Shown: positions 28,601-43,752 of the stretch, piece by piece
Numbering within the stretch: position 1 is the stretch's first letter
Layout: each line of letters begins with the position of its first letter
From: Auanema rhodensis
Taxonomy: Eukaryota; Nematoda; Chromadorea; Rhabditida; Rhabditidae
NCBI GenBank assembly: GCA_964057225.1
Contig: OZ059900.1
Coordinates: 13,531,638 to 13,595,637, forward strand
Reading direction: 5' to 3'
Length of the DNA stretch: 64,000 bases
Program-made: the position numbers and the translations under genes
Notes under the pieces: generated by a model
Seen by the model: only the letters and a program-made list of their open reading frames with translations
What the model was told of the DNA's origin: nothing
Database searches by the model: none

Positions 28601-29984
28601 TAGAGGTAGTATCTCAATCTAACCAGAGAACTTCTGAGTTGGAAATACATTTTGGAAAGCACACCACGAGTGTGCAATATTGAAAACTGTCTGTCTTAGT
28701 ATGATTATATAACACTATAGATGCCAAAGCAAAATGAATTTGAATATGAACATGACGCGTCTTTTACATTATAGTTTGACCGGATAAAGCTTTGTATAGC
28801 TTTGTATAGCTTTGTACACTGATCACATATACGGCGATAGGCTAGAACAGTTCATAAGTTTCCTGAATAGATTTGGTTTAATTACCCAAGTTAGAGGTAG
28901 TATCTCAATCTAACCAGAGAACTTCTGAGTTGGAAATACATTTTGGAAAGCACACCACGAGTGTGCAATATTGAAAACTGTCTGTCTTAGTATGATTATA
29001 TAACACTACCGATGCTAAAGCAAAATGAATTTGAATATGAACATGACGCGTCTTTTACATTATAGTTTGACCGGATAAAGCTTTGTATAGCTTTGTATAG
29101 CTTTGAACACTGATCACATATACGGCGATAGGCTAGAACAGTTCATAAGTTTCCTGAATAGATTTGGTTTAATTACCCAAGTTAGAGGTAGTATCTCAAT
29201 CTAACCAGAGAACTTCTGAGTTGGAAATACATTTTGGAAAGCACACCACGAGTGTGCAATATTGAAAACTGTCTGTCTTAGTATGATTATATAACACTAC
29301 CGATGCTAAAGCAAAATGAATTTGAATATGAACATGACGCGTCTTTTACATTATAGTTTGACCGGATAAAGCTTTGTATAGCTTTGTATAGCTTTGTACA
29401 CTGATCACATATACGGCGATAGGCTAGAACAGTTCATAAGTTTCCTGAATAGATTTGGTTTAATTACCCAAGTTAGAGGTAGTATCTCAATCTAACCAGA
29501 GAACTTCTGAGTTGGAAATACATTTTGGAAAGCACACCACGAGTGTGCAATATTGAAAACTGTCTGTCTTAGTATGATTATATAACACTACCGATGCTAA
29601 AGCAAAATGAATTTGAATATGAACATGACGCGTCTTTTACATTATAGTTTGACCGGATAAAGCTTTGTATAGCTTTGTACACTGATCACATATACGGCGA
29701 TAGGCTAGAACAGTTCATAAGTTTCCTGAATAGATTTGGTTTAATTACCCAAGTTAGAGGTAGTATCTCAATCTAACCAGAGAACTTCTGAGTTGGAAAT
29801 ACATTTTGGAAAGCACACCACGAGTGTGCAATATTGAAAACTGTCTGTCTTCGTATGATTATATGACACTATAGATGCCAAAGCAAAACAAATTTGAATA
29901 TGAACATGACGCGTCTTTTACATTATAGTTTGACCGGATAAAGCTTTGTATAGCTTTGTATAGCTTTGTACACTGATCACATAT

Positions 29985-31439
29985 ACGGCGATAGGCTAGA
30001 ACAGTTCATAAGTTTCCTTAATAGATTTGGTTTAATTACCCAAGTTAGAGGTAGTATCTCAATCTAACCAGAGAACTTCTGAGTTGGAAATACATTTTGG
30101 AAAGCACACCACGAGTGTGCAATTTTGAAAACTGTCTGTCTTAGTATGATTATATAACACTACCGATGCTAAAGCAAAATGAATTTGAATATGAACATGA
30201 CGCGTCTTTTACATTATAGTTTGACCGGATAAAGCTTTGTATAGCTTTGTATAGCTTTGTACACTGATCACATATACGGCGATAGGCTAGAACAGTTCAT
30301 AAGTTTCCTGAATAGATTTGGTTTAATTACCCAAGTTAGAGGTAGTATCTCAATCTAACCAGAGAACTTCTGAGTTGGAAATACATTTTGGAAAGCACAC
30401 CACGAGTGTGCAATTTTGAAAACTGTCTGTCTTAGTATGATTATATAACACTACCGATGCTAAAGCAAAATGAATTTGAATATGAACATGACGCGTCTTT
30501 TACATTATAGTTTGATCGGATAAAGCTTTGTATAGCTTTGTATAGCTTTGTACACTGATCACATATACGGCGATAGGCTAGAACAGTTCATAAGTTTCCT
30601 GAATAGATTTGGTTTAATTACCCAAGTTAGAGGTAGTATCTCAATCTAACCAGAGAACTTCTGAGTTGGAAATACATTTTGGAAAGCACACCACGAGTGT
30701 GCAATATTGAAAACTGTCTGTCTTAGTATGATTATATAACACTATAGATGCCAAAGCAAAATGAATTTGAATATGAACATGACGCGTCTTTTACATTATA
30801 GTTTGACCGGATAAAGCTTTGTATAGCTTTGTATAGCTTTGTACACTGATCACATATACGGCGATAGGCTAGAACAGTTCATAAGTTTCCTGAATAGATT
30901 TGGTTTAATTACCCAAGTTAGAGGTAGTATCTCAATCTAACCAGAGAACTTCTGAGTTGGAAATACATTTTGGAAAGCACACCACGAGTGTGCAATATTG
31001 AAAACTGTCTGTCTTAGTATGATTATATAACACTACCGATGCTAAAGCAAAATGAATTTGAATATGAACATGACGCGTCTTTTACATTATAGTTTGACCG
31101 GATAAAGCTTTGTATAGCTTTGTATAGCTTTGTACACTGATCACATATACGGCGATAGGCTAGAACAGTTCATAAGTTTCCTGAATAGATTTGGTTTAAT
31201 TACCCAAGTTAGAGGTAGTATCTCAATCTAACCAGAGAACTTCTGAGTTGGAAATACATTTTGGAAAGCACACCACGAGTGTGCAATATTGAAAACTGTC
31301 TGTCTTAGTATGATTATATAACACTACCGATGCTAAAGCAAAATGAATTTGAATATGAACATGACGCGTCTTTTACATTATAGTTTGACCGGATAAAGCT
31401 TTGTATAGCTTTGTATAGCTTTGTACACTGATCACATAT
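29985..31439 (+). repeat. Higher-order repeat of 5 monomers (1,455 bp), copy 1
   Basis: Five 291-bp monomers in the order: CCTTAATAG plus GCAATTTTG; GCAATTTTG plus GATCGG; TATAGATGCC type; ACCGATGCT type; ACCGATGCT type. The same order is repeated directly at 31440-32884. Confidence 0.85.
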
Positions 31440-32884
31440 ACGGCGATAGGCTAGAACAGTTCATAAGTTTCCTTAATAGATTTGGTTTAATTACCCAAGT
31501 TAGAGGTAGTATCTCAATCTAACCAGAGAACTTCTGAGTTGGAAATACATTTTGGAAAGCACACCACGAGTGTGCAATTTTGAAAACTGTCTGTCTTAGT
31601 ATGATTATATAACACTACCGATGCTAAAGCAAAATGAATTTGAATATGAACATGACGCGTCTTTTACATTATAGTTTGACCGGATAAAGCTTTGTATAGC
31701 TTTGTATAGCTTTGTACACTGATCACATATACGGCGATAGGCTAGAACAGTTCATAAGTTTCCTGAATAGATTTGGTTTAATTACCCAAGTTAGAGGTAG
31801 TATCTCAATCTAACCAGAGAACTTCTGAGTTGGAAATACATTTTGGAAAGCACACCACGAGTGTGCAATTTTGAAAACTGTCTGTCTTAGTATGATTATA
31901 TAACACTACCGATGCTAAAGCAAAATGAATTTGAATATGAACATGACGCGTCTTTTACATTATAGTTTGATCGGATAAAGCTTTGTATAGCTTTGTATAG
32001 CTTTGTACACTGATCACATATACGGCGATAGGCTAGAACAGTTCATAAGTTTCCTGAATAGATTTGGTTTAATTACCCAAGTTAGAGGTAGTATCTCAAT
32101 CTAACCAGAGAACTTCTGAGTTGGAAATACATTTTGGAAAGCACACCACGAGTGTGCAATATTGAAAACTGTCTGTCTTAGTATGATTATATAACACTAT
32201 AGATGCCAAAGCAAAATGAATTTGAATATGAACATGACGCGTCTTTTACATTATAGTTTGACCGGATAAAGCTTTGTATAGCTTTGTATAGCTTTGTACA
32301 CTGATCACATATACGGCGATAGGCTAGAACAGTTCATAAGTTTCCTGAATAGATTTGGTTTAATTACCCAAGTTAGAGGTAGTATCTCAATCTAACCAGA
32401 GAACTTCTGAGTTGGAAATACATTTTGGAAAGCACACCACGAGTGTGCAATATTGAAAACTGTCTGTCTTAGTATGATTATATAACACTACCGATGCTAA
32501 AGCAAAATGAATTTGAATATGAACATGACGCGTCTTTTACATTATAGTTTGACCGGATAAAGCTTTGTATAGCTTTGTATAGCTTTGTACACTGATCACA
32601 TATACGGCGATAGGCTAGAACAGTTCATAAGTTTCCTGAATAGATTTGGTTTAATTACCCAAGTTAGAGGTAGTATCTCAATCTAACCAGAGAACTTCTG
32701 AGTTGGAAATACATTTTGGAAAGCACACCACGAGTGTGCAATATTGAAAACTGTCTGTCTTAGTATGATTATATAACACTACCGATGCTAAAGCAAAATG
32801 AATTTGAATATGAACATGACGCGTCTTTTACATTATAGTTTGACCGGATAAAGCTTTGTATAGCTTTGTACACTGATCACATAT
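31440..32884 (+). repeat. Higher-order repeat of 5 monomers, copy 2 (1,445 bp)
   Basis: Same order of variants as 29985-31439. The fifth monomer has only two 10-bp subrepeats, so this copy is 10 bp shorter. The subrepeat number therefore changes independently of the larger duplication. Confidence 0.85.
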
Positions 32885-35800
32885 ACGGCGATAGGCTAGA
32901 ACAGTTCATAAGTTTCCTGAATAGATTTGGTTTAATTACCCAAGTTAGAGGTAGTATCTCAATCTAACCAGAGAACTTCTGAGTTGGAAATACATTTTGG
33001 AAAGCACACCACGAGTGTGCAATATTGAAAACTGTCTGTCTTAGTATGATTATATAACACTACCGATGCTAAAGCAAAATGAATTTGAATATGAACATGA
33101 CGCGTCTTTTACATTATAGTTTGACCGGATAAAGCTTTGTATAGCTTTGTACACTGATCACATATACGGCGATAGGCTAGAACAGTTCATAAGTTTCCTG
33201 AATAGATTTGGTTTAATTACCCAAGTTAGAGGTAGTATCTCAATCTAACCAGAGAACTTCTGAGTTGGAAATACATTTTGGAAAGCACACCACGAGTGTG
33301 CAATTTTGAAAACTGTCTGTCTTAGTATGATTATATAACACTACCGATGCTAAAGCAAAATGAATTTGAATATGAACATGACGCGTCTTTTACATTATAG
33401 TTTGACCGGATAAAGCTTTGTATAGCTTTGTACACTGATCACATATACGGCGATAGGCTAGAACAGTTCATAAGTTTCCTGAATAGATTTGGTTTAATTA
33501 CCCAAGTTAGAGGTAGTATCTCAATCTAACCAGAGAACTTCTGAGTTGGAAATACATTTTGGAAAGCACACCACGAGTGTGCAATATTGAAAACTGTCTG
33601 TCTTAGTATGATTATATAACACTACCGATGCTAAAGCAAAATGAATTTGAATATGAACATGACGCGTCTTTTACATTATAGTTTGACCGGATAAAGCTTT
33701 GTATAGCTTTGTACACTGATCACATATACGGCGATAGGCTAGAACAGTTCATAAGTTTCCTGAATAGATTTGGTTTAATTACCCAAGTTAGAGGTAGTAT
33801 CTCAATCTAACCAGAGAACTTCTGAGTTGGAAATACATTTTGGAAAGCACACCACGAGTGTGCAATATTGAAAACTGTCTGTCTTAGTATGATTATATAA
33901 CACTACCGATGCTAAAGCAAAATGAATTTGAATATGAACATGACGCGTCTTTTACATTATAGTTTGACCGGATAAAGCTTTGTATAGCTTTGTACACTGA
34001 TCACATATACGGCGATAGGCTAGAACAGTTCATAAGTTTCCTGAATAGATTTGGTTTAATTACCCAAGTTAGAGGTAGTATCTCAATCTAACCAGAGAAC
34101 TTCTGAGTTGGAAATACATTTTGGAAAGCACACCACGAGTGTGCAATATTGAAAACTGTCTGTCTTAGTATGATTATATAACACTACCGATGCTAAAGCA
34201 AAATGAATTTGAATATGAACATGACGCGTCTTTTACATTATAGTTTGACCGGATAAAGCTTTGTATAGCTTTGTATAGCTTTGTACACTGATCACATATA
34301 CGGCGATAGGCTAGAACAGTTCATAAGTTTCCTTAATAGATTTGGTTTAATTACTCAAGTTAGAGGTAGTATCTCAATCTAACCAGAGAACTTCTGAGTT
34401 GGAAATACATTTTGGAAATCACACCACGAGTGTGCAATTTTGAAAACTGTCTGTCTTAGTATGATTATATAGCACTACCGATGCTAAAGCAAAATGAATT
34501 TGAATATGAACATGACGCGTCTTTTACATTATAGTTTGATCGGATAAAGCTTTGTATAGCTTTGTACACTGATCACATATACGGCGATAGGCTAGAACAG
34601 TTCATAAGTTTCCTGAATAGATTTGGTTTAATTACCCAAGTTAGAGGTAGTATCTCAATCTAACCAGAGAACTTCTGAGTTGGAAATACATTTTGGAAAG
34701 CACACCACGAGTGTGCAATTTTGAAAACTGTCTGTCTTAGTATGATTATATAGCACTACCGATGCTAAAGCAAAATGAATTTGAATATGAACATGACGCG
34801 TCTTTTACATTATAGTTTGACCGGATAAAGCTTTGTATAGCTTTGTATAGCTTTGTACACTGATCACATATACGGCGATAGGCTAGAACAGTTCATAAGT
34901 TTCCTGAATAGATTTGGTTTAATTACCCAAGTTAGAGGTAGTATCTCAATCTAACCAGAGAACTTCTGAGTTGGAAATACATTTTGGAAAGCACACCACG
35001 AGTGTGCAATATTGAAAACTGTCTGTCTTAGTATGATTATATAACACTACCGATGCTAAAGCAAAATGAATTTGAATATGAACATGACGCGTCTTTTACA
35101 TTATAGTTTGACCGGATAAAGCTTTGTATAGCTTTGTACACTGATCACATATACGGCGATAGGCTAGAACAGTTCATAAGTTTCCTGAATAGATTTGGTT
35201 TAATTACCCAAGTTAGAGGTAGTATCTCAATCTAACCAGAGAACTTCTGAGTTGGAAATACATTTTGGAAAGCACACCACGAGTGTGCAATATTGAAAAC
35301 TGTCTGTCTTAGTATGATTATATAACACTACCGATGCTAAAGCAAAATGAATTTGAATATGAACATGACGCGTCTTTTACATTATAGTTTGACCGGATAA
35401 AGCTTTGTATAGCTTTGTACACTGATCACATATACGGCGATAGGCTAGAACAGTTCATAAGTTTCCTGAATAGATTTGGTTTAATTACCCAAGTTAGAGG
35501 TAGTATCTCAATCTAACCAGAGAACTTCTGAGTTGGAAATACATTTTGGAAAGCACACCACGAGTGTGCAATATTGAAAACTGTCTGTCTCAGTATGATT
35601 ATATAACACTACCGATGCTAAAGCAAAATGAATTTGAATATGAACATGACGCGTCTTTTACATTATAGTTTGACCGGATAAAGCTTTGTATAGCTTTGTA
35701 CACTGATCACATATACGGCGATAGGCTAGAACAGTTCATAAGTTTCCTGAATAGATTTGGTTTAATTACCCAAGTTAGAGGTAGTATCTCAATCTAACCA

Positions 35801-38800
35801 GAGAACTTCTGAGTTGGAAATACATTTTGGAAAGCACACCACGAGTGTGCAATATTGAAAACTGTCTGTCTTAGTATGATTATATAACACTACCGATGCT
35901 AAAGCAAAATGAATTTGAATATGAACATGACGCGTCTTTTACATTATAGTTTGACCGGATAAAGCTTTGTATAGCTTTGTACACTGATCACATATACGGC
36001 GATAGGCTAGAACAGTTCATAAGTTTCCTGAATAGATTTGGTTTAATTACCCAAGTTAGAGGTAGTATCTCAATCTAACCAGAGAACTTCTGAGTTGGAA
36101 ATACATTTTGGAAAGCACACCACGAGTGTGCAATATTGAAAACTGTCTGTCTTAGTATGATTATATAACACTACCGATGCTAAAGCAAAATGAATTTGAA
36201 TATGAACATGACGCGTCTTTTACATTATAGTTTGACCGGATAAAGCTTTGTATAGCTTTGTACACTGATCACATATACGGCGATAGGCTAGAACAGTTCA
36301 TAAGTTTCCTGAATAGATTTGGTTTAATTACCCAAGTTAGAGGTAGTATCTCAATCTAACCAGAGAACTTCTGAGTTGGAAATACATTTTGGAAAGCACA
36401 CCACGAGTGTGCAATATTGAAAACTGTCTGTCTTAGTATGATTATATAACACTACCGATGCTAAAGCAAAATGAATTTGAATATGAACATGACGCGTCTT
36501 TTACATTATAGTTTGATCGGATAAAGCTTTGTATAGCTTTGTACACTGATCACATATACGGCGATAGGCTAGAACAGTTCATAAGTTTCCTGAATAGATT
36601 TGGTTTAATTACCCAAGTTAGAGGTAGTATCTCAATCTAACCAGAGAACTTCTGAGTTGGAAATACATTTTGGAAAGCACACCACGAGTGTGCAATTTTG
36701 AAAACTGTCTGTCTTAGTATGATTATATAGCACTACCGATGCTAAAGCAAAATGAATTTGAATATGAACATGACGCGTCTTTTACATTATAGTTTGACCG
36801 GATAAAGCTTTGTATAGCTTTGTATAGCTTTGTACACTGATCACATATACGGCGATAGGCTAGAACAGTTCATAACTTTCCTGAATAGATTTGGTTTAAT
36901 TACCCAAGTTAGAGGTAGTATCTCAATCTAACCAGAGAACTTCTGAGTTGGAAATACATTTTGGAAAGCACACCACGAGTGTGCAATATTGAAAACTGTC
37001 TGTCTTAGTATGATTATATAACACTATAGATGCCAAAGCAAAATGAATTTGAATATGAACATGACGCGTCTTTTACATTATAGTTTGATCGGATAAAGCT
37101 TTGTATAGCTTTGTACACTGATCACATATACGGCGATAGGCTAGAACAGTTCATAAGTTTCCTGAATAGATTTGGTTTAATTACCCAAGTTAGAGGTAGT
37201 ATCTCAATCTAACCAGAGAACTTCTGAGTTGGAAATACATTTTGGAAAGCACACCACGAGTGTGCAATATTGAAAACTGTCTGTCTTAGTATGATTATAT
37301 AACACTATAGATGCCAAAGCAAAATGAATTTGAATATGAACATGACGCGTCTTTTACATTATAGTTTGACCGGATAAAGCTTTGTATAGCTTTGTATAGC
37401 TTTGTACACTGATCACATATGCGGCGATAGGCTAGAACAGTTCATAAGTTTCCTGAATAGATTTGGTTTAATTACCCAAGTTAGAGGTAGTATCTCAATC
37501 TAACCAGAGAACTTCTGAGTTGGAAATACATTTTTGAAAGCACACCACGAGTGTGCAATATTGAAAACTGTCTGTCTTAGTATGATTATATAACACTATA
37601 GATGCCAAAGCAAAATGAATTTGAATATGAACATGACGCGTCTTTTACATTATAGTTTGACCGGATAAAGCTTTGTATAGCTTTGTATAGCTTTGTACAC
37701 TGATCACATATACGGCGATAGGCTAGAACAGTTCATAAGTTTCCTGAATAGATTTGGTTTAATTACCCAAGTTAGAGGTAGTATCTCAATCTAACCAGAG
37801 AACTTCTGAGTTGGAAATACATTTTGGAAAGCACACCACGAGTGTGCAATATTGAAAACTGTCTGTCTTAGTATGATTATATAACACTACCGATGCTAAA
37901 GCAAAATGAATTTGAATATGAACATGACGCGTCTTTTACATTATAGTTTGATCGGATAAAGCTTTGTATAGCTTTGTACACTGATCACATATACGGCGAT
38001 AGGCTAGAACAGTTCATAAGTTTCCTGAATAGATTTGGTTTAATTACCTAAGTTAGAGGTAGTATCTCAATCTAACCAGAGAACTTCTGAGTTGGAAATA
38101 CATTTTGGAAAGCACACCACGAGTGTGCAATATTGAAAACTGTTTGTCTTAGTATGATTATATGACACTATAGATGCCAAAGCAAAACAAATTTGAATAT
38201 GAACATGACGCGTCTTTTACATTATAGTTTGATCGGATAAAGCTTTGTATAGCTTTGTACACTGATCACATATACGGCGATAGGCTAGAACAGTTCATAA
38301 GTTTCCTGAATAGATTTGGTTTAATTACCCAAGTTAGAGGTAGTATCTCAATCTAACCAGAGAACTTCTGAGTTGGAAATACATTTTGGAAAGCACACCA
38401 CGAGTGTGCAATATTGAAAACTGTTTGTCTTAGTATGATTATATGACACTATAGATGCCAAAGCAAAACAAATTTGAATATGAACATGACGCGTCTTTTA
38501 CATTATAGTTTGACCGGATAAAGCTTTGTATAGCTTTGTATAGCTTTGTACACTGATCACATATACGGCGATAGGCTAGAACAGTTCATAAGTTTCCTGA
38601 ATAGATTTGGTTTAATTACCCAAGTTAGAGGTAGTATCTCAATCTAACCAGAGAACTTCTGAGTTGGAAATACATTTTTGAAAGCACACCACGAGTGTGC
38701 AATATTGAAAACTGTCTGTCTTAGTATGATTATATAACACTACTGATGCTAAAGCAAAATGAATTTGAATATGAACATGACGCGTCTTTTACATTATAGT

Positions 38801-40019
38801 TTGACCGGATAAAGCTTTGTATAGCTTTGTATAGCTTTGTACACTGATCACATATACGGCGATAGGCTAGAACAGTTCATAAGTTTCCTGAATAGATTTG
38901 GTTTAATTACCCAAGTTAGAGGTAGTATCTCAATCTAACCAGAGAACTTCTGAGTTGAAAATACATTTTGGAAAGCACACCACGAGTGTGCAATATTGAA
39001 AACTGTCTGTCTTAGTATGATTATATAACACTACCGATGCTAAAGCAAAATGAATTTGAATATGAACATGACGCGTCTTTTACATTATAGTTTGACCGGA
39101 TAAAGCTTTGTATAGCTTTGTATAGCTTTGTACACTGATCACATATACGGCGATAGGCTAGAACAGTTCATAAGTTTCCTTAATAGATTTGGTTTAATTA
39201 CCCAAGTTAGAGGTAGTATCTCAATCTAACCAGAGAACTTCTGAGTTGGAAATACATTTTGGAAAGCACACCACGAGTGTGCAATTTTGAAAACTGTCTG
39301 TCTTAGTATGATTATATAACACTACCGATGCTAAAGCAAAATGAATTTGAATATGAACATGACGCGTCTTTTACATTATAGTTTGATCGGATAAAGCTTT
39401 GTATAGCTTTGTATAGCTTTGTACACTGATCACATATACGGCGATAGGCTAGAACAGTTCATAAGTTTCCTGAATAGATTTGGTTTAATTACCCAAGTTA
39501 GAGGTAGTATCTCAATCTAACCAGAGAACTTCTGAGTTGGAAATACATTTTGGAAAGCACACCACGAGTGTGCAATATTGAAAACTGTCTGTCTTAGTAT
39601 GATTATATAACACTATAGATGCCAAAGCAAAATGAATTTGAATATGAACATGACGCGTCTTTTACATTATAGTTTGACCGGATAAAGCTTTGTATAGCTT
39701 TGTATAGCTTTGTACACTGATCACATATACGGCGATAGGCTAGAACAGTTCATAAGTTTCCTGAATAGATTTGGTTTAATTACCCAAGTTAGAGGTAGTA
39801 TCTCAATCTAACCAGAGAACTTCTGAGTTGGAAATACATTTTGGAAAGCACACCACGAGTGTGCAATATTGAAAACTGTCTGTCTTAGTATGATTATATA
39901 ACACTACCGATGCTAAAGCAAAATGAATTTGAATATGAACATGACGCGTCTTTTACATTATAGTTTGACCGGATAAAGCTTTGTATAGCTTTGTATAGCT
40001 TTGTACACTGATCACATAT

Positions 40020-40882
40020 ACGGCGAGAGGCTAGAACAGTTTATAAGTTTCCTGAATAAACTTGGTTTAATTACCCAAGTTAGAGGTAGTATCTCAATCC
40101 AACCAGAGAACTTCTGAGTTGGAAATACATTTTGGAAAGCACACCATGAGTGTGCAATATTGAAAATTGTCTGTCTTAGTATGATTATATGACACTATAG
40201 ATGCCAAAGCAAAACAAATTTGAATATGAACATGACGCGTCTTTTACATTATAGTTTGACCGGATAAAGCTTTGTATAGCTTTGTATAGCTTTGTACACT
40301 GATCACATATACGGCGATAGGCTAGAACAGTTCATAAGTTTCCTGAATAGATTTGGTTTAATTACCCAAGTTAGAGGTAGTATCTCAATCTAACCAGAGA
40401 ACTTCTGAGTTGGAAATACATTTTGGAAAGCACACCACGAGTGTGCAATATTGAAAACTGTCTGTCTTAGTATGATTATATAACACTACCGATGCTAAAG
40501 CAAAATGAATTTGAATATGAACATGACGCGTCTTTTACATTATAGTTTGACCGGATAAAGCTTTGTATAGCTTTGTATAGCTTTGTACACTGATCACATA
40601 TACGGCGATAGGCTAGAACAGTTCATAAGTTTCCTGAATAGATTTGGTTTAATTACCCAAGTTAGAGGTAGTATCTCAATCTAACCAGAGAACTTCTGAG
40701 TTGGAAATACATTTTGGAAAGCACACCACGAGTGTGCAATATTGAAAACTGTCTGTCTTAGTATGATTATATAACACTACCGATGCTAAAGCAAAATGAA
40801 TTTGAATATGAACATGACGCGTCTTTTACATTATAGTTTGACCGGATAAAGCTTTGTATAGCTTTGTACACTGATCACATAT
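40020..40882 (+). repeat. Private-variant block, copy 1 (AAACTTGG unit and two followers)
   Basis: The unit starting at 40020 carries GCGAGAGG, GTTTATAAG, AATAAACTTGG, CAATCCAACC, CACCATGAG, GAAAATTG and CAAAACAAAT together. It is followed by a 291-bp and a 281-bp ACCGATGCT unit. The same trio begins at 42890, 2,870 bp downstream. A related AAACTTGG unit occurs once more at 44887, near the diverged monomer with CTGATCACTTATAC. Confidence 0.8.
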
Positions 40883-42889
40883 ACGGCGAGAGGCTAGAAC
40901 AGTTTATAAGTTTCCTGAATAGATTTGGTTTAATTACCCAAGTTAGAGGTAGTATCTCAATCTAACCAGAGAACTTCTGAGTTGGAAATACATTTTGGAA
41001 AGCACACCACGAGTGTGCAATATTGAAAATTGTCTGTCTTAGTATGATTATATGACACTATAGATGCCAAAGCAAAACAAATTTGAATATGAACATGACG
41101 CGTCTTTTACATTATAGTTTGACCGGATAAAGCTTTGTATTGCTTTGTATAGCTTTGTACACTGATCACATATACGGCGATAGGCTAGAACAGTTTATAA
41201 GTTTCCTGAATAGATTTGGTTTAATTACCCAAGTTAGAGGTAGTATCTCAATCTAACCAGAGAACTTCTGAGTTGGAAATACATTTTGAAAAGCACACCA
41301 CGAGTGTGCAATATTGAAAACTGTCTGTCTTAGTATGATTATATAACACTACCGATGCTAAAGCAAAATGAATTTGAATATGAACATGACGCGTCTTTTA
41401 CATTATAGTTTGACCGGATAAAGCTTTGTATAGCTTTGTACACTGATCACATATACGGCGAGAGGCTAGAACAGTTTATAAGTTTCCTGAATAGATTTGG
41501 TTTAATTACCCAAGTTAGAGGTAGTATCTCAATCTAACCAGAGAACTTCTGAGTTGGAAATACATTTTGGAAAGCACACCACGAGTATGCAATATTGAAA
41601 ACTGTCTGTCTTAGTATGATTATATAACACTATAGATGCCAAAGCAAAATGAATTTGAATATGAACATGACGCGTCTTTTACATTATAGTTTGACCGGAT
41701 AAAGCTTTGTATAGCTTTGTATAGCTTTGTACACTGATCACATATACGGCGATAGGCTAGAACAGTTCATAAGTTTCCTGAATAGATTTGGTTTAATTAC
41801 CCAAGTTAGAGGTAGTATCTCAATCTAACCAGAGAACTTCTGAGTTGGAAATACATTTTGGAAAGCACACCACGAGTGTGCAATATTGAAAACTGTCTGT
41901 CTTAGTATGATTATATAACACTACCGATGCTAAAGCAAAATGAATTTGAATATGAACATGACGCGTCTTTTACATTATAGTTTGACCGGATAAAGCTTTG
42001 TATAGCTTTGTACACTGATCACATATACGGCGATAGGCTAGAACAGTTCATAAGTTTCCTGAATAGATTTGGTTTAATTACCTAAGTTAGAGGTAGTATC
42101 TCAATCTAACCAGAGAACTTCTGAGTTGGAAATACATTTTGGAAAGCACACCACGAGTGTGCAATATTGAAAACTGTCTGTCTTAGTATGATTATATAAC
42201 ACTACCGATGCTAAAGCAAAATGAATTTGAATATGAACATGACGCGTCTTTTACATTATAGTTTGACCGGATAAAGCTTTGTATAGCTTTGTATAGCTTT
42301 GTACACTGATCACATATACGGCGATAGGCTAGAACAGTTCATAAGTTTCCTGAATAGATTTGGTTTAATTACCCAAGTTAGAGGTAGTATCTCAATCTAA
42401 CCAGAGAACTTCTGAGTTGGAAATACATTTTGGAAAGCACACCACGAGTGTGCAATATTGAAAACTGTCTGTCTTAGTATGATTATATAACACTACAGAT
42501 GCTAAAGCAAAATGAATTTGAATATGAACATGACGCGTCTTTTACATTATAGTTTGACCGGATAAAGCTTTGTATAGCTTTGTACACTGATCACATATAC
42601 GGCGAGAGGCTAGAACAGTTTATAAGTTTCCTGAATAGATTTGGTTTAATTACCCAAGTTAGAGGTAGTATCTCAATCTAACCAGAGAACTTCTGAGTTG
42701 GAAATACATTTTGGAAAGCACACCACGAGTGTGCAATATTGAAAACTGTCTGTCTTAGTATGATTATATAACACTACAGATGCTAAAGCAAAATGAATTT
42801 GAATATGAACATGACGCGTCTTTTACATTATAGTTTGACCGGATAAAGCTTTGTATAGCTTTGTATAGCTTTGTACACTGATCACATAT

Positions 42890-43752
42890 ACGGCGAGAGG
42901 CTAGAACAGTTTATAAGTTTCCTGAATAAACTTGGTTTAATTACCCAAGTTAGAGGTAGTATCTCAATCCAACCAGAGAACTTCTGAGTTGGAAATACAT
43001 TTTGGAAAGCACACCATGAGTGTGCAATATTGAAAATTGTCTGTCTTAGTATGATTATATGACACTATAGATGCCAAAGCAAAACAAATTTGAATATGAA
43101 CATGACGCGTCTTTTACATTATAGTTTGACCGGATAAAGCTTTGTATAGCTTTGTATAGCTTTGTACACTGATCACATATACGGCGATAGGCTAGAACAG
43201 TTCATAAGTTTCCTGAATAGATTTGGTTTAATTACCCAAGTTAGAGGTAGTATCTCAATCTAACCAGAGAACTTCTGAGTTGGAAATACATTTTGGAAAG
43301 CACACCACGAGTGTGCAATATTGAAAACTGTCTGTCTTAGTATGATTATATAACACTACCGATGCTAAAGCAAAATGAATTTGAATATGAACATGACGCG
43401 TCTTTTACATTATAGTTTGACCGGATAAAGCTTTGTATAGCTTTGTATAGCTTTGTACACTGATCACATATACGGCGATAGGCTAGAACAGTTCATAAGT
43501 TTCCTGAATAGATTTGGTTTAATTACCCAAGTTAGAGGTAGTATCTCAATCTAACCAGAGAACTTCTGAGTTGGAAATACATTTTGGAAAGCACACCACG
43601 AGTGTGCAATATTGAAAACTGTCTGTCTTAGTATGATTATATAACACTACCGATGCTAAAGCAAAATGAATTTGAATATGAACATGACGCGTCTTTTACA
43701 TTATAGTTTGACCGGATAAAGCTTTGTATAGCTTTGTACACTGATCACATAT
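42890..43752 (+). repeat. Private-variant block, copy 2
   Basis: Repeats the rare variants of 40020-40882 (AAACTTGG, CAATCCAACC, CACCATGAG, GAAAATTG). One extra 281-bp monomer (43753-44033) then separates it from the unit with TTGCTTTGTA, which directly follows the trio in copy 1. This shows a single-monomer gain or loss after block duplication. Confidence 0.78.
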